Below, piece by piece: positions 40,541 through 48,607 of a stretch of DNA of 64,000 nt; within the stretch, counting starts at the first letter, position 1, and each line of letters opens with the position of its first letter. Source of the stretch: Faecalibacterium hattorii. Lineage in GTDB: Bacteria; Bacillota; Clostridia; Oscillospirales; Ruminococcaceae. The position numbers were made by a program, and so were the translations under genes. Under the pieces are notes generated by a model, which ran no database searches, had not been told where the DNA came from, and worked only from the letters and a program-made list of their open reading frames with translations. The stretch is taken from positions 217,942 through 281,941 of the forward strand of contig NZ_PRLC01000001.1 of assembly GCF_003287455.1 (NCBI RefSeq). Direction: 5' to 3'.

Positions 40541-40585
40541 GCAGAGCGCCCGCTCCGGGGTCAGAAGCCGGAGCGGGCGCTCTGC
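40541..40585. terminator. Strong bidirectional terminator
   Basis: An 18-bp perfect stem, GCAGAGCGCCCGCTCCGG with its complement, has a 9-base loop followed by GCGTTTTC. It lies between the convergent 83-aa gene and PH-domain gene. Confidence 0.9.
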
Positions 40586-40597
40586 GCGTTTTCGCCC

Positions 40598-40975
40598 TTA
40601 CAGGATGCAGCGGCTGATGGCGCGGGCCACGGCCAGAAGCTCTTCCTGCCCGATAAAGCCGAACTTCGCCTCGTGCTCGTCCGCAAAGCAGACCGTCAGC
40701 TCGGAGGTTTGCAGCGGGTCGCCGAAGCCCGCCGTCTGGATGCCGAAGTGCAGCACCTTTTTATAAGGCAGCACAAAGATCTCCTGCCGGGTGCCGGTCA
40801 CGCCCTGCATATCCACCAGAAAGATGCGGTGGGAGGTGAAAACCGCCTGATCGCGCACCGTCTTGTACGCGCCCACGATGGTCTCGCCCTCCAGCAGCAG
40901 AGCCTGTACATTTTTGCAGATGTCCTTTTCCTTGATGCGGATGAGGTTCTGCATGGGTTTATCCCGAAATTCCAT
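40598..40975 (-). CDS. Bacterial PH-domain protein (DUF1696-like)
   Basis: The 125-aa protein fits the bacterial pleckstrin-homology-like family: LLEGETIVGAYKTVRDQAVFTSHRIFLVDMQGVTGTRQEIFVLPYKKVLHFGIQTAG, then a strand ELTVCF and a C-terminal helix. Members form ring-like oligomers of unknown role. No signal peptide. The ATG at 40975 follows an AAGGGGATAAGG site. It stands alone with its own promoter. Confidence 0.88.
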   Translation of the reverse strand: MEFRDKPMQNLIRIKEKDICKNVQALLLEGETIVGAYKTVRDQAVFTSHRIFLVDMQGVTGTRQEIFVLPYKKVLHFGIQTAGFGDPLQTSELTVCFADEHEAKFGFIGQEELLAVARAISRCIL

Positions 40976-41013
40976 AGGTCCTTATCCCCTTTCAGCGTAG
41001 TTTCGTCAGCCTT

Positions 41014-41042
41014 ATTGTAACACCCCCGCCGGGCGTTGACAA
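41014..41042 (-). promoter_or_regulatory. Promoter for the PH-domain gene
   Basis: On the minus strand, -35 TTGTCA (41037-41042) and -10 TACAAT (41014-41019) are separated by 17 bases, 38 bp before the ATG. Confidence 0.75.
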
Positions 41043-41075
41043 GCGGCTTTTCCTCTCGCCTTTTGGGCGCGGGTG

Positions 41076-41084
41076 TGGTATACT
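41076..41084 (+). promoter_or_regulatory. Extended -10 promoter for the nucleoid-associated protein gene
   Basis: TGGTATACT is an extended -10 motif lying 44 bp before the ATG. No -35 at normal spacing was found; the TTGACA at 41036-41041 is 37 bases away and cannot pair with it. Confidence 0.6.
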
Positions 41085-41127
41085 GGGACGGAACATTTTA
41101 GATTTCCCAAGAAATGAGGTTTGACCC

Positions 41128-42117
41128 ATGGAGATCATCATTCATCAGGCCATCCTGCACGTGCTGGACACCACCCTTGACGCCCCGGTGCTCAGCGGCA
41201 GCAGCATGGAGCTGACCGCCGAAAAAACGGCCTACCTGCAAAACCACATCGAAAAGCTGCTGGCCAGCGACGACATCCGCCAGTGCCGCCCGCTGCCGGA
41301 CTCGGCCTTCAAAAACGAGCTGGAGCACAATCAGGACTTCATCGACCTGTCCTGCCGCATTGCGGGGGTGCTGTTCGACTACATGCACGCCCACACCACC
41401 ATCCCCGGCGCAGACCTCGCCGTGGTGGATTTCACCCGCGACGGGGCCCCGTGGCTGGGCATCCTCAAGCTGAACTACAAAAACGGCTACACCCACTACA
41501 CCGAAACGGTACAGGGTGCCCCCGTGAACTCCATCATCCAGCAGCGGGCCTGTCTGCCCACCCAGAGCGGCAAGGTGGAGGAAGGCGCCCTCATCAACTT
41601 GCAGGATCTCTCCATGCGTCTGCTGGAAAAGAAGTACGACATCGACGGCCACAAGGAGTTCTACCTTTCCTCCGTGGTCTTCCAGTACACCCAAGCTGAG
41701 CCGGAGAAAAAGAAGCTCCAAGCCATTCAGGAAGCCGCTGCACAGGCCGTGAAGGACGCCTACGTGGACGAGCCTCACGCCGACGCGCAGGTGGCCATGC
41801 TCATTGCCACGGAGGCCGCCGACAACGACAACCAGATCTCGGTGGAGCAGGTGCGCCGCCAGCTGGCCGAAGAATACCCGCTGGCCGCTGTCCCCTTCGA
41901 CGACTATGTGGAAAAGAGCGAGGTCATCGAGCACGCCGAGCAGCCCGTCACCGTCACCCCCTCCCGCATCCGCCGGATGGAGAGCCGCAGCATCCACACC
42001 GCCAGCGGCATCGAGGTGAAGATTCCCACCGAGATCCTCTCCTCCGACTCCGAGGTGGAGTTCCTCCACGACGCCGACGGCAGCGTTTCCCTGCTGATCA
42101 AGAATGTGATCTTGTAA
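41128..42117 (+). CDS. YejK/NdpA-like nucleoid-associated protein
   Basis: The 329-aa soluble protein matches the 37-kDa nucleoid-associated family: start IIIHQAILHVLDTTLDAPVLS, CRIAGVLFDYMHAH, PGADLAVVDFTRDGAPWLGILKLNYKNGYTHY, and YDIDGHKEFYLSSVVF. Proteins of this family associate with the nucleoid; their mechanism is unclear. The ATG at 41128 follows AATGAGGTTTGACCC, a modest GAGG site. A repeat element lies directly downstream. Single-gene unit. Confidence 0.85.
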   Translation: MEIIIHQAILHVLDTTLDAPVLSGSSMELTAEKTAYLQNHIEKLLASDDIRQCRPLPDSAFKNELEHNQDFIDLSCRIAGVLFDYMHAHTTIPGADLAVVDFTRDGAPWLGILKLNYKNGYTHYTETVQGAPVNSIIQQRACLPTQSGKVEEGALINLQDLSMRLLEKKYDIDGHKEFYLSSVVFQYTQAEPEKKKLQAIQEAAAQAVKDAYVDEPHADAQVAMLIATEAADNDNQISVEQVRRQLAEEYPLAAVPFDDYVEKSEVIEHAEQPVTVTPSRIRRMESRSIHTASGIEVKIPTEILSSDSEVEFLHDADGSVSLLIKNVIL

Positions 42118-42119
42118 AC

Positions 42120-42206
42120 ACAGCTCCTTCCGCCATCGCTTACCGCTGCGCCAAGGCTCTCTCCCTGAGGGAACTGGCGCGGCAAAGCCGTGACGGAGGG
42201 AGTTAT
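42120..42206 (-). repeat. Palindromic intergenic repeat, copy B
   Basis: Read on the minus strand: ACTCCCTCCGTCACGGCTTT, GCCGCGCCAGTTCCCTCAGG, then GAGAGAGCCTTGGCGCAGCGGTAAGCGATGGCGGAAGGAG. It forms adjacent hairpins (CACGGCTTTGCCGCG and the CCCTCAGGGAG palindrome). It fills the gap between the YejK-like gene and the AEC permease, just after the former's stop. Confidence 0.85.
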
Positions 42207-42230
42207 TCTTTGCAATCGTCGCTTTTTCTC

Positions 42231-42259
42231 TTGCCAAACGGGCGGTTTTGTGCTATATC
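42231..42259 (+). promoter_or_regulatory. Promoter for the AEC permease gene
   Basis: -35 TTGCCA (42231-42236) and -10 TATATC (42254-42259) have a 17-base spacer, 45 bp before the ATG at 42305. Confidence 0.65.
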
Positions 42260-42304
42260 TTTCTTGTATTCATGATTGTATCTATGAATGAGGGGGAATT
42301 GGAA

Positions 42305-43237
42305 ATGGAACTGGCACTTATCTGCGCACAGCAGGTCATCGTGCTGTTTTTGCTCATCGGCGCGGGCGCGGCGGCCATCAAGACCGGCGTGCTCAAGGCG
42401 GAAGGGCGGCAGACGCTCTCGAACCTGCTGGTGTATCTGGTCGTCCCGGCCATGATCATCCACTCTTACATGATGGAGTTCAGCGAGGAGATCCTGCACA
42501 ACCTGCTGGCGGCCTTTGGGCTGAGTGTGCTGGCGATCTTGATCGGCACTGTGCTGACGCTGGCGCTGACGGCCAAGCAGAAGGATCGCCGCGCCCCCAT
42601 CTTCCGGTTCGCGTGCGTCTTCTCCAATGCGGCCTACATGGGCTTCCCCCTCATCTCGGCGCTGTTCGGTTCGGAGGGGCTGCTCTACGCCAGCGCCTAT
42701 GTTACCGTTTTCAACATCCTGCTCTGGACCATGGGCTACGGCATGGTCAGCGGCAGTTCCAGCCCCAAGGAAGTGGTCAAGAGTCTGCTCCGCACGCCGG
42801 TGCTCTACGCCATGGTGGCGGGGCTTGCCATCTACCTTTTGCAGATCCCGGTGCCCGCCCTCATTGCGCAGCCGCTGGAGCTTTTGAGCAACATGAACAC
42901 CCCGCTCTCCATGCTCATCACAGGCATCCTGATCGCCACAGGCGACCTGAAGCAGATCGTCTGCGACCGGCACATCTGGAAGCTGGCGGCGGTGCGGATG
43001 CTGCTCATCCCGGCAGTCTGCCTTGCCGCTTTCGCGGTGCTGGGGCTTCTGCGGTTCGGCATGAGCGCACAGGTGGTCCTGTTGCTGGAGTGCTGCCCCG
43101 CCGCCGCCATCACCTCGGTGTTTGCGGTCCAGTTCGGCCACGATGAGCAGTTTGCCGCCGGGTGCGTCGTCCTGACCACTCTGCTCAGCATCGTCACCCT
43201 GCCGTTGTGTGCCTTGGTGCTGACGGCATTGATGTGA
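42305..43237 (+). CDS. AEC (auxin efflux carrier) family permease
   Basis: The 310-aa membrane protein has about ten hydrophobic helices and the AEC-type two-fold layout: LLVYLVVPAMIIHSYM, FACVFSNAAYMGFPLISALFG, and PLSMLITGILIATGDL. Family members transport small carboxylates or unknown metabolites; the substrate here cannot be told. The start ATG 42305 lies 9 bases after GAGGGG; an ATG at 42284 is an alternative without a ribosome site. Confidence 0.88.
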   Translation: MELALICAQQVIVLFLLIGAGAAAIKTGVLKAEGRQTLSNLLVYLVVPAMIIHSYMMEFSEEILHNLLAAFGLSVLAILIGTVLTLALTAKQKDRRAPIFRFACVFSNAAYMGFPLISALFGSEGLLYASAYVTVFNILLWTMGYGMVSGSSSPKEVVKSLLRTPVLYAMVAGLAIYLLQIPVPALIAQPLELLSNMNTPLSMLITGILIATGDLKQIVCDRHIWKLAAVRMLLIPAVCLAAFAVLGLLRFGMSAQVVLLLECCPAAAITSVFAVQFGHDEQFAAGCVVLTTLLSIVTLPLCALVLTALM

Positions 43238-43256
43238 TCCACTCCGCAACAAAAAA

Positions 43257-43371
43257 GGGCTGCTGCCTACTCCTTTTCCCATCGCGTTTCGTTGCGCCAA
43301 GTCTCCCTCACCGAGGGAGCTGGCACGGCGAAGCCGTGACGGTGGGAGGAAAGGCAGCAGCCTTTTTATTT
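43257..43371. terminator. Terminator-like inverted repeat enclosing repeat copy C
   Basis: GGCTGCTGCCT (43258-43268) pairs with AGGCAGCAGCC (43352-43362). The pair is flanked by AAAAAA on the left and TTTTTATTTTTTT on the right, so it can terminate both the AEC gene and, in reverse, modC. The loop is not short: it holds a whole copy of the palindromic repeat. Confidence 0.75.
43271..43350 (-). repeat. Palindromic intergenic repeat, copy C
   Basis: On the minus strand: CTCCCACCGTCACGGCTTCG, CCGTGCCAGCTCCCTCGGTG, AGGGAGACTTGGCGCAACG. The two hairpins (CACGGCTTCGCCGTG and CTCCCTCGGTGAGGGAG) are perfect. It lies between the arms of a terminator-like inverted repeat. Confidence 0.9.
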
Positions 43372-43373
43372 TT

Positions 43374-44420
43374 TTACACCAGCGGCATGATGTTTTCCGG
43401 CGCTACCCGGAGGTAGGCAGGGGCTTGAGGCGGCGGGGAGGAAAGGGTCGTTTTGGACACCTTCCACCACAGCTTGCCTGCATCGTCCGCAGCGGTGCAG
43501 ATCATGTTCCAGTCAAAGGGGTTTTCACTGGAAGCGCCCACCTGAACCGGCATCCGGTTTTCGCCGTCGGCCGCTTCGGGGGCAAAGTCGTGGGCGCGGA
43601 TGCCCACGGCGCAACACCCTTCCGGCACCGGCAGGGCCACGGTCAGCTCCCGCTCCCAGCCGGTCAGGCGGACATGGTGTTCGTCCACCCGGACGCAGGG
43701 CAGGATGTTCTTGCAGCCGGTCAGCCGGGCGGCGGTCAGGCGGCGGGGGTCGGCGAAAACTTCCTTCGTCGTGCCCGCACGTAGCACTTCGCCACTGTCC
43801 ATGACGATCATCTCGCGGCAGAGGCGGTAGGCTTCGTTCCGGTCATGGGTCACGAGCAGGGCCGTGCCGTCAAAGTTGGAGAACAGACTTCCCACTTCGC
43901 CCTCCACTTCCTCGCGCAGGTAGCTGTCCAGCGCACTGAAAGGCTCGTCCAGCATCAGGATGCGGGGTCTGCCCGCCAAGAGGCGGGCCAGCGCGGCACG
44001 CTGCTGCTGCCCGCCTGAAAGCTCACTGGGCAGCCGATGGGCCAGCTCTTCCAGCCGCATGGCGCGGAGAGCTGACCCACAGGCAGCTTTCCGGGCGGCG
44101 GGGTCTTTTTCCTTTTTCAGGGCACAGAGGATGTTCTGCTCCACCGTCATATTCGGGAACAGAGCGTAGTTCTGGAACAGCAAGCCCACGTTCCGCTGCT
44201 GCGGGGGCAGGTCGATGCCCTTCTCGCTGTCGAACAACACCCGGCCATCCAGCACGATGCGGCCGCTGTCGGGCTTGACGACGCCCGCGATGCAGCGCAG
44301 GGTCATGCTCTTGCCGCAGCCGGATGCGCCGAGGATGGCGGCAGCGGTGTTGCCCGCTGTGAAATCGGCGTGGAGGGTAAAGCCTTCAAACCGCTTGGCA
44401 ATGGTCACTTCCAGACTCAT
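43374..44420 (-). CDS. modC: Molybdate/tungstate ABC transporter ATPase
   Basis: The 348-aa ATPase has Walker A GASGCGKS, Q-loop LLFQNYALFP, signature LSGGQQQRAALARLL, Walker B ILMLDEPFSALD, and H-loop LVTHD. After about residue 230 a C-terminal domain resembles the oxyanion-sensing regulatory region of ModC. It overlaps modB by 4 bp; order on the minus strand is modA-modB-modC. Whether molybdate or tungstate is preferred cannot be read from the sequence. Confidence 0.93.
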   Translation of the reverse strand: MSLEVTIAKRFEGFTLHADFTAGNTAAAILGASGCGKSMTLRCIAGVVKPDSGRIVLDGRVLFDSEKGIDLPPQQRNVGLLFQNYALFPNMTVEQNILCALKKEKDPAARKAACGSALRAMRLEELAHRLPSELSGGQQQRAALARLLAGRPRILMLDEPFSALDSYLREEVEGEVGSLFSNFDGTALLVTHDRNEAYRLCREMIVMDSGEVLRAGTTKEVFADPRRLTAARLTGCKNILPCVRVDEHHVRLTGWERELTVALPVPEGCCAVGIRAHDFAPEAADGENRMPVQVGASSENPFDWNMICTAADDAGKLWWKVSKTTLSSPPPQAPAYLRVAPENIMPLV

Positions 44421-45094
44421 GCGTGCCTACCCCCCTGCCTCTGTTTGCGCTCCAGCAGATTGACCGCCAGCAGCACCACCGCCGAGATGAGGATGTCCAC
44501 CAGCACCCACTGCATCGCGCCCGCTTCGTCATTGGTGCGCCAGAGCTGGTACACCGTGGTGGCGATGGTGGCCGTCTTGCCGGGGGTGTAGCCCGCGATC
44601 ATGCTGGTGGCGCCGTACTCGCCCAGTGCGCGGGCAAAGGCCAGCACCGTGCCGGCTAGAATGCCCTGCCGGCAATAGGGCATCCGCACCCGCCAGAAGA
44701 TCCATGTGTTCGAGAGGCCCAGCGTCTGCGCCGACCACGCCAGCGTTTCGTCAAAGCTTTCGAAAGCGCCGCGGGCCGTGCGGTACATCAGCGGGAAGGC
44801 CACCACGATGGACGCGAAGATGGCGCTGTACCAGTTCATGACCAGCTTGACGCCGAAATGCTCCATAAAGAAGATCCCCAGCGGCCGCTTGGCACCGAAG
44901 AGCAGCAGCAGGAAGTAGCCCACGACCGTCGGCGGCAGGACCATCGGCAGCGTCAGGATCACATCCAGCACGCCCTTGAGCACCCGCGGGAGCTTCGCGA
45001 TATAATACGCGGCAAAAATGCCGAGGAAGAACACCGCCGCACCGCTGATGAGCGCAATGCGGAGGCTGTTCCAAAGCGGATACCAGTCCATCAT
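44417..45094 (-). CDS. modB: Molybdate/tungstate ABC transporter permease
   Basis: The 225-aa permease has about five membrane helices and the ModB motifs LTLPMVLPPTVVGYFLLLLFG and the cytoplasmic EAA loop ARALGEYGATSMIAGYTPGKTATI. The start is placed at the first of two adjacent ATGs (45094), which overlaps the modA stop as ATGA. Reading frames upstream lie inside modA. Confidence 0.93.
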   Translation of the reverse strand: MMDWYPLWNSLRIALISGAAVFFLGIFAAYYIAKLPRVLKGVLDVILTLPMVLPPTVVGYFLLLLFGAKRPLGIFFMEHFGVKLVMNWYSAIFASIVVAFPLMYRTARGAFESFDETLAWSAQTLGLSNTWIFWRVRMPYCRQGILAGTVLAFARALGEYGATSMIAGYTPGKTATIATTVYQLWRTNDEAGAMQWVLVDILISAVVLLAVNLLERKQRQGGRHA

Positions 45095-45984
45095 AATGCC
45101 GTGAAGCCGACGCTCTCGAAGACGGTGGCGGCACGGTCGGTCTGCAGATAGGCCAGAAATTCCTTGGCGGCCTCGGCGTTGGGGGCAGCCTTCAGAACGG
45201 CAGCCGGGTAGATGACCTGACCGCACATCTCCTCGGTGGCCTCGTCCACGACCTTCAGACCAGCGCTGAAGGCATCGGTGCAGTAGACGACACCGGCATC
45301 GACGCTGGCCTCGCTGACCTGCGTCGTGACTTCCTTGACGTTGGAGCCGTAGGTGATGACACCGGCAGCCGCCAGAGCCTCTTCGTCCAGCCCGTAGTAA
45401 GCGAGGATCTTCTGGGTGTACTGGCCAACGGGCACATCACTGTTGCCCATGCAGAACAGGATGTCCTCCGCCTTCAGGTGCTCAGCCAGAGAATCGAAGC
45501 TGTCGATGCCCTGATCGCTGTTTTCGGGCACGCAGAGAACCACCTTGTTCTCCAGCAGGTCCACGCGGCTGTCGCCGTCCACGAAGTCGAGGCCCTCGGT
45601 ATTGACATCTGCAGAAGCGGTGATGTCCAACTGGTTCATCTGCTTCTGACCGGCGGAGAGGAAGAGGTCGCAGTCCGCGCCCTCCTGAATCTGGGTCTTC
45701 AGGGTGCCGGAGGAATCGAAGTTGAAGCGGAAGGTCACGCCGGGGTTCTCTGCTGCGTAGTTCTCGGCGATGGCGTTCAGGGTCTCGGTCAGGGAAGCTG
45801 CGGCGAAGACGATCAGCTCGACGGCCTCGCCGGAAGCCGCCGCAGAGGAAGCGGCAGCGGAACCTGCCACGGAGGAAGCAGTGCTGGTGGAGCTACCGGA
45901 ACCGCCGCAAGCAGTCAGGGCAGCAGATACGGATACGATGCCGGCAGCGCACAGGAAGCTGCGGCGGGAGATCTTGCCATTCAT
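45091..45984 (-). CDS. modA: Molybdate/tungstate-binding lipoprotein
   Basis: The 297-aa extracellular binding protein has an ISRRSFLC twin-arginine-like start plus lipobox (LTAC, Cys26) and a Ser/Ala linker to about 50. The ModA body follows: ELIVFAAASLTETLNAIAENY, FDSSGTLKTQIQEGADCDLFLSAGQKQMNQL, and later YPAAVLKAAPNAEAAKEFLAYL. A ribosome site AAGGAG precedes the ATG. It begins modABC; repeat copy D lies upstream. Confidence 0.93.
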   Translation of the reverse strand: MNGKISRRSFLCAAGIVSVSAALTACGGSGSSTSTASSVAGSAAASSAAASGEAVELIVFAAASLTETLNAIAENYAAENPGVTFRFNFDSSGTLKTQIQEGADCDLFLSAGQKQMNQLDITASADVNTEGLDFVDGDSRVDLLENKVVLCVPENSDQGIDSFDSLAEHLKAEDILFCMGNSDVPVGQYTQKILAYYGLDEEALAAAGVITYGSNVKEVTTQVSEASVDAGVVYCTDAFSAGLKVVDEATEEMCGQVIYPAAVLKAAPNAEAAKEFLAYLQTDRAATVFESVGFTAL

Positions 45985-46030
45985 TGTGTGTACTCCTTAA
46001 CACTTCGATCTATTTATAAAGCTCTTGCAG

Positions 46031-46155
46031 ACTCCTTCCGTCATCGCTTACGCGATGCCACCTCCCTCAATGAGGGAGGCTTTCACAGCTTACCGTTACG
46101 CCAAGGCTCCCTCCGAGAGGGAGCTGGCACGGCGAAGCCGTGACTGAGGGAGTCA
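46031..46155 (-). repeat. Palindromic intergenic repeat, compound copy D
   Basis: On the minus strand: ACTCCCTCAGTCACGGCTTC, GCCGTGCCAGCTCCCTCTCG, GAGGGAGCCTTGGCGTAACGGTAAGC, then a second partial unit with CCTCCCTCATTGAGGGAGGTGG and GCATCGCGTAAGCGATGACGGAAGGAGT. It holds three hairpins and occupies nearly the whole gap between the MOSC-MogA gene and modA. Confidence 0.9.
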
Positions 46156-46176
46156 CAAGTGCTTCATAAAGCAACA

Positions 46177-47109
46177 TTATTTGCGGGCGCACTCGCCATC
46201 CAGCCCGGCGGCGATGCGGATGCCGTGTTCAAGGCTGGGCAGGATGTACTCCAGATTTTCCTGCACGGCCTTGGGGCTGCCGGGCAGGTTGACGATCAGT
46301 GTCTTGCCGCGCAGGACGCTGGCGGCGCGGCTGAGCATCCCGCGGGGGGTAATGCTCAGGCTGTGGCAGCGCATGGCCTCGGCGATGCCGGGGGCACTGC
46401 GGGTGGCGACAGCATACGTCGCCTCCGGGGTGATGTCGCGGGGGGAGAAGCCGGTGCCGCCGGTGGTCAGGATCAGGTTGACCTGACGGCCATCGGCCAG
46501 CCGGATGAGCTGAGCCTTGAGGGCCTTGGCTTCATCGGGCAGGATCATCGTTTCCTCCACCTTGTACCCGGCGGCGGTGAGCATCTCCACGATCAGCGGG
46601 CCGCTCTTGTCCTCCCGTTCCCCGCGGGAGCCTTTGTCGGACAGGGTGATGACGGCGGCACGCAGCGGCGGATCCTCCTCCGGGGGCAGCAGGGTCATCT
46701 CGTCCCCCACATGGATGGTGCCGCCGTGGAGCACGCGGGCGAACACGCCCTCGTGGGGCATGATGCACTCGCCGGTCTGCTGCTTGATGACGCAGTCGTT
46801 GTGGCACTCCTTGCCGATCTGGGTCATTTCCAGAACGACATCCCCCACCTGAAACCGGCTGGTGACGGGCAGGTTGCGGAAATCGAACCCTTCTACGACC
46901 AGATTTTCGCCAAATGCGCCGTAATCGACCCAGATCTTCTTGCGGAAGTTCTCGATCTTTTCGGCGCTCAGCAGACTGACCTGACGGTGCCAATTGCCGC
47001 CATGGGCGTCGGTCTCGATGCCCCATTCCGGGGTCAGGGTGGCTTCGGGCACCTCGGTCTTGACGGTGCCGCGCTTGGGGCTGGTGCAAATGGCCAGAAT
47101 CTTTCCCAT
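46177..47109 (-). CDS. MOSC-MogA fusion protein (molybdenum cofactor sulfur-carrier and adenylyltransferase domains)
   Basis: The 310-aa protein joins an N-terminal MOSC domain (about 1-145; KTEVPEATLTPEWGIETDAHGG, FGENLVVEGFD) to a C-terminal MogA/MoaB domain (about 150-310; AAVITLSDKGSRGEREDKSGP, LTTGGTGFSPRDITPEA, NLPGSPKAVQENL). MogA adenylylates molybdopterin before metal insertion; MOSC domains bind sulfur or metal-sulfur clusters. The ATG at 47109 lies 5 bases after GGAGG. It starts 1 bp after moaA ends, as the last gene of the cofactor operon. Confidence 0.92.
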   Translation of the reverse strand: MGKILAICTSPKRGTVKTEVPEATLTPEWGIETDAHGGNWHRQVSLLSAEKIENFRKKIWVDYGAFGENLVVEGFDFRNLPVTSRFQVGDVVLEMTQIGKECHNDCVIKQQTGECIMPHEGVFARVLHGGTIHVGDEMTLLPPEEDPPLRAAVITLSDKGSRGEREDKSGPLIVEMLTAAGYKVEETMILPDEAKALKAQLIRLADGRQVNLILTTGGTGFSPRDITPEATYAVATRSAPGIAEAMRCHSLSITPRGMLSRAASVLRGKTLIVNLPGSPKAVQENLEYILPSLEHGIRIAAGLDGECARK

Positions 47110-47110
47110 A

Positions 47111-48091
47111 TTATCCTCCGATCCGATACATCCCGCGGGTCGCCGGGATGTTTTGTTTGCGTTCAAAATGGTGCTCCTGCGGCTTTTCCCAAATCGTCGT
47201 TTGGATCGCCTTGAGCAGCTTCTCGTCCGTTGCGCCGGAGCGCAGCAGGGTCTTCATGTCGCAGCCCGCTTCGCTGGCAAGACAGGGGCGCAGAAAGCCC
47301 TGACTTGTCAGCCGGACGCGGTTGCAGGAGGCGCAGAACTTGCCGTGCACCGCCGCGATGAAGCCCACGCTCCCCTGCCAGCCGGGGGCGGTGTAGTAGA
47401 CCGCCGGGCCGTCGCCGAGGGCGGCGCTCTCCTGCGCGGGCAGCGGGGCCAGCCCCGGCCAGCGCTTTTGCAGCCGGGCCAGCAGTTCCGGCCCGGAGAT
47501 GCAGGGCATGGCCGCGCCATAGCCGATGGGCATCATCTCGATGAACCGCACCTGCAAAGGCTTGTCTTTGGCGAGGGCGGCCAGCGCTTCCAGCTCGCCC
47601 TCGTTCACGCCCACCTGCGGCACGCAGTTCAGCTTGACGGGCAGCCCGCTTTCCAGCGCGGCATGGATGCCCGCCCTCACGTTTTCAAACTCGTCCCGCG
47701 CGGTGATGCGGGCGAACTGCTCCGGCGAGAGGGTGTCGAGGCTGATGTTCACGCTGTCCAGCCCGGCAGAGAGCAGGGCGGGCAGCTGCTTTGCCAGCAG
47801 AACACCGTTGGTGGTCATGGTCACGCGGCGGATGCCGGGGATGGCCTTCAACTGGGCCACCAGATAGTCCACGCCCTTGCGCACCAGCGGTTCGCCGCCG
47901 GTGACGCGGACGGTGTCCACCCCGCACTTGGCAAACAGCGCGGCAAGGCGCAGGAATTCTTCGTAGGTCAGAATATCTTCCCGTTCCAGCTTCTCCACGC
48001 CGTCCGGCATACAGTACCGACAGCGCAGATTGCACAGGTCGGTGACAGACAGGCGCAGGTAATGGATGCTGCGGCCCTTTGCATCAAACAT
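47111..48091 (-). CDS. moaA: GTP 3',8-cyclase (molybdopterin precursor synthesis)
   Basis: Radical-SAM enzyme making 3',8-cyclo-GTP from GTP. The 326-aa protein has the SAM cluster motif [18 protein letters not shown], the second cluster ligands [11 protein letters not shown], and the C-terminal catalytic Gly-Gly (RIGG). The ATG at 48091 follows GGAGGG and overlaps moaC by 8 bp; a longer frame to 48145 would run deep inside moaC. Confidence 0.96.
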   Translation of the reverse strand: MFDAKGRSIHYLRLSVTDLCNLRCRYCMPDGVEKLEREDILTYEEFLRLAALFAKCGVDTVRVTGGEPLVRKGVDYLVAQLKAIPGIRRVTMTTNGVLLAKQLPALLSAGLDSVNISLDTLSPEQFARITARDEFENVRAGIHAALESGLPVKLNCVPQVGVNEGELEALAALAKDKPLQVRFIEMMPIGYGAAMPCISGPELLARLQKRWPGLAPLPAQESAALGDGPAVYYTAPGWQGSVGFIAAVHGKFCASCNRVRLTSQGFLRPCLASEAGCDMKTLLRSGATDEKLLKAIQTTIWEKPQEHHFERKQNIPATRGMYRIGG

Positions 48092-48578
48092 AGCCGCCCT
48101 CCGCCCGGATGTACAGGCCGCTCTTGCCGCCGCTCTTTTTCTCAAGGTGGATCTCGCCCAGTTCCATCCCCTTGTCCACGGCCTTGCACATATCGTAAAT
48201 GGTCAGCAGCGCGGTGGAAACGCCGGTCAGGGCCTCCATCTCCACGCCGGTGACGCCGCTGGTCTTGACGGTGCAGCGGGCCTCGACGGCGCGGCGGTCT
48301 TCCAACAGCTCAAACTCGATCTTCACCTTGGTCAGCGGCAGCGGATGGCACAGCGGGATCAGTTCACTGGTCCGCTTGGTGGCCATGATGCCCGCCACGC
48401 GGGCCACGCCCAGCACATCGCCTTTCTTGACCGTGCCGTTTTTCACAGCGGTAAAGGCTTCTTCGTTCATGGTAATGATGCCGTGGGCCGTGGCTTCGCG
48501 GGCAGTGACGGGCTTTTCGCTCACGTCCACCATCACCGCATTGCCCTCGGCATCGAAATGGGTCAAGTTACTTGTCAT
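48084..48578 (-). CDS. moaC: Cyclic pyranopterin monophosphate synthase
   Basis: Converts 3',8-cyclo-GTP to cyclic pyranopterin monophosphate. The 164-aa protein contains [33 protein letters not shown], and [24 protein letters not shown], the active-site blocks of MoaC. The ATG at 48578 follows GGAGGAG at 12 bases. Confidence 0.96.
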   Translation of the reverse strand: MTSNLTHFDAEGNAVMVDVSEKPVTAREATAHGIITMNEEAFTAVKNGTVKKGDVLGVARVAGIMATKRTSELIPLCHPLPLTKVKIEFELLEDRRAVEARCTVKTSGVTGVEMEALTGVSTALLTIYDMCKAVDKGMELGEIHLEKKSGGKSGLYIRAEGGYV

Positions 48579-48607
48579 ATTGTCACGCTTCTCCTCCGTA
48601 CAACCTC

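Noticed and set aside
41036..41041. TTGACA as the -35 of the nucleoid-associated protein gene
   Set aside because: It is 37 bases from the TATACT; the same bases serve instead as the reverse-strand -35 (TTGTCA) of the PH-domain gene.
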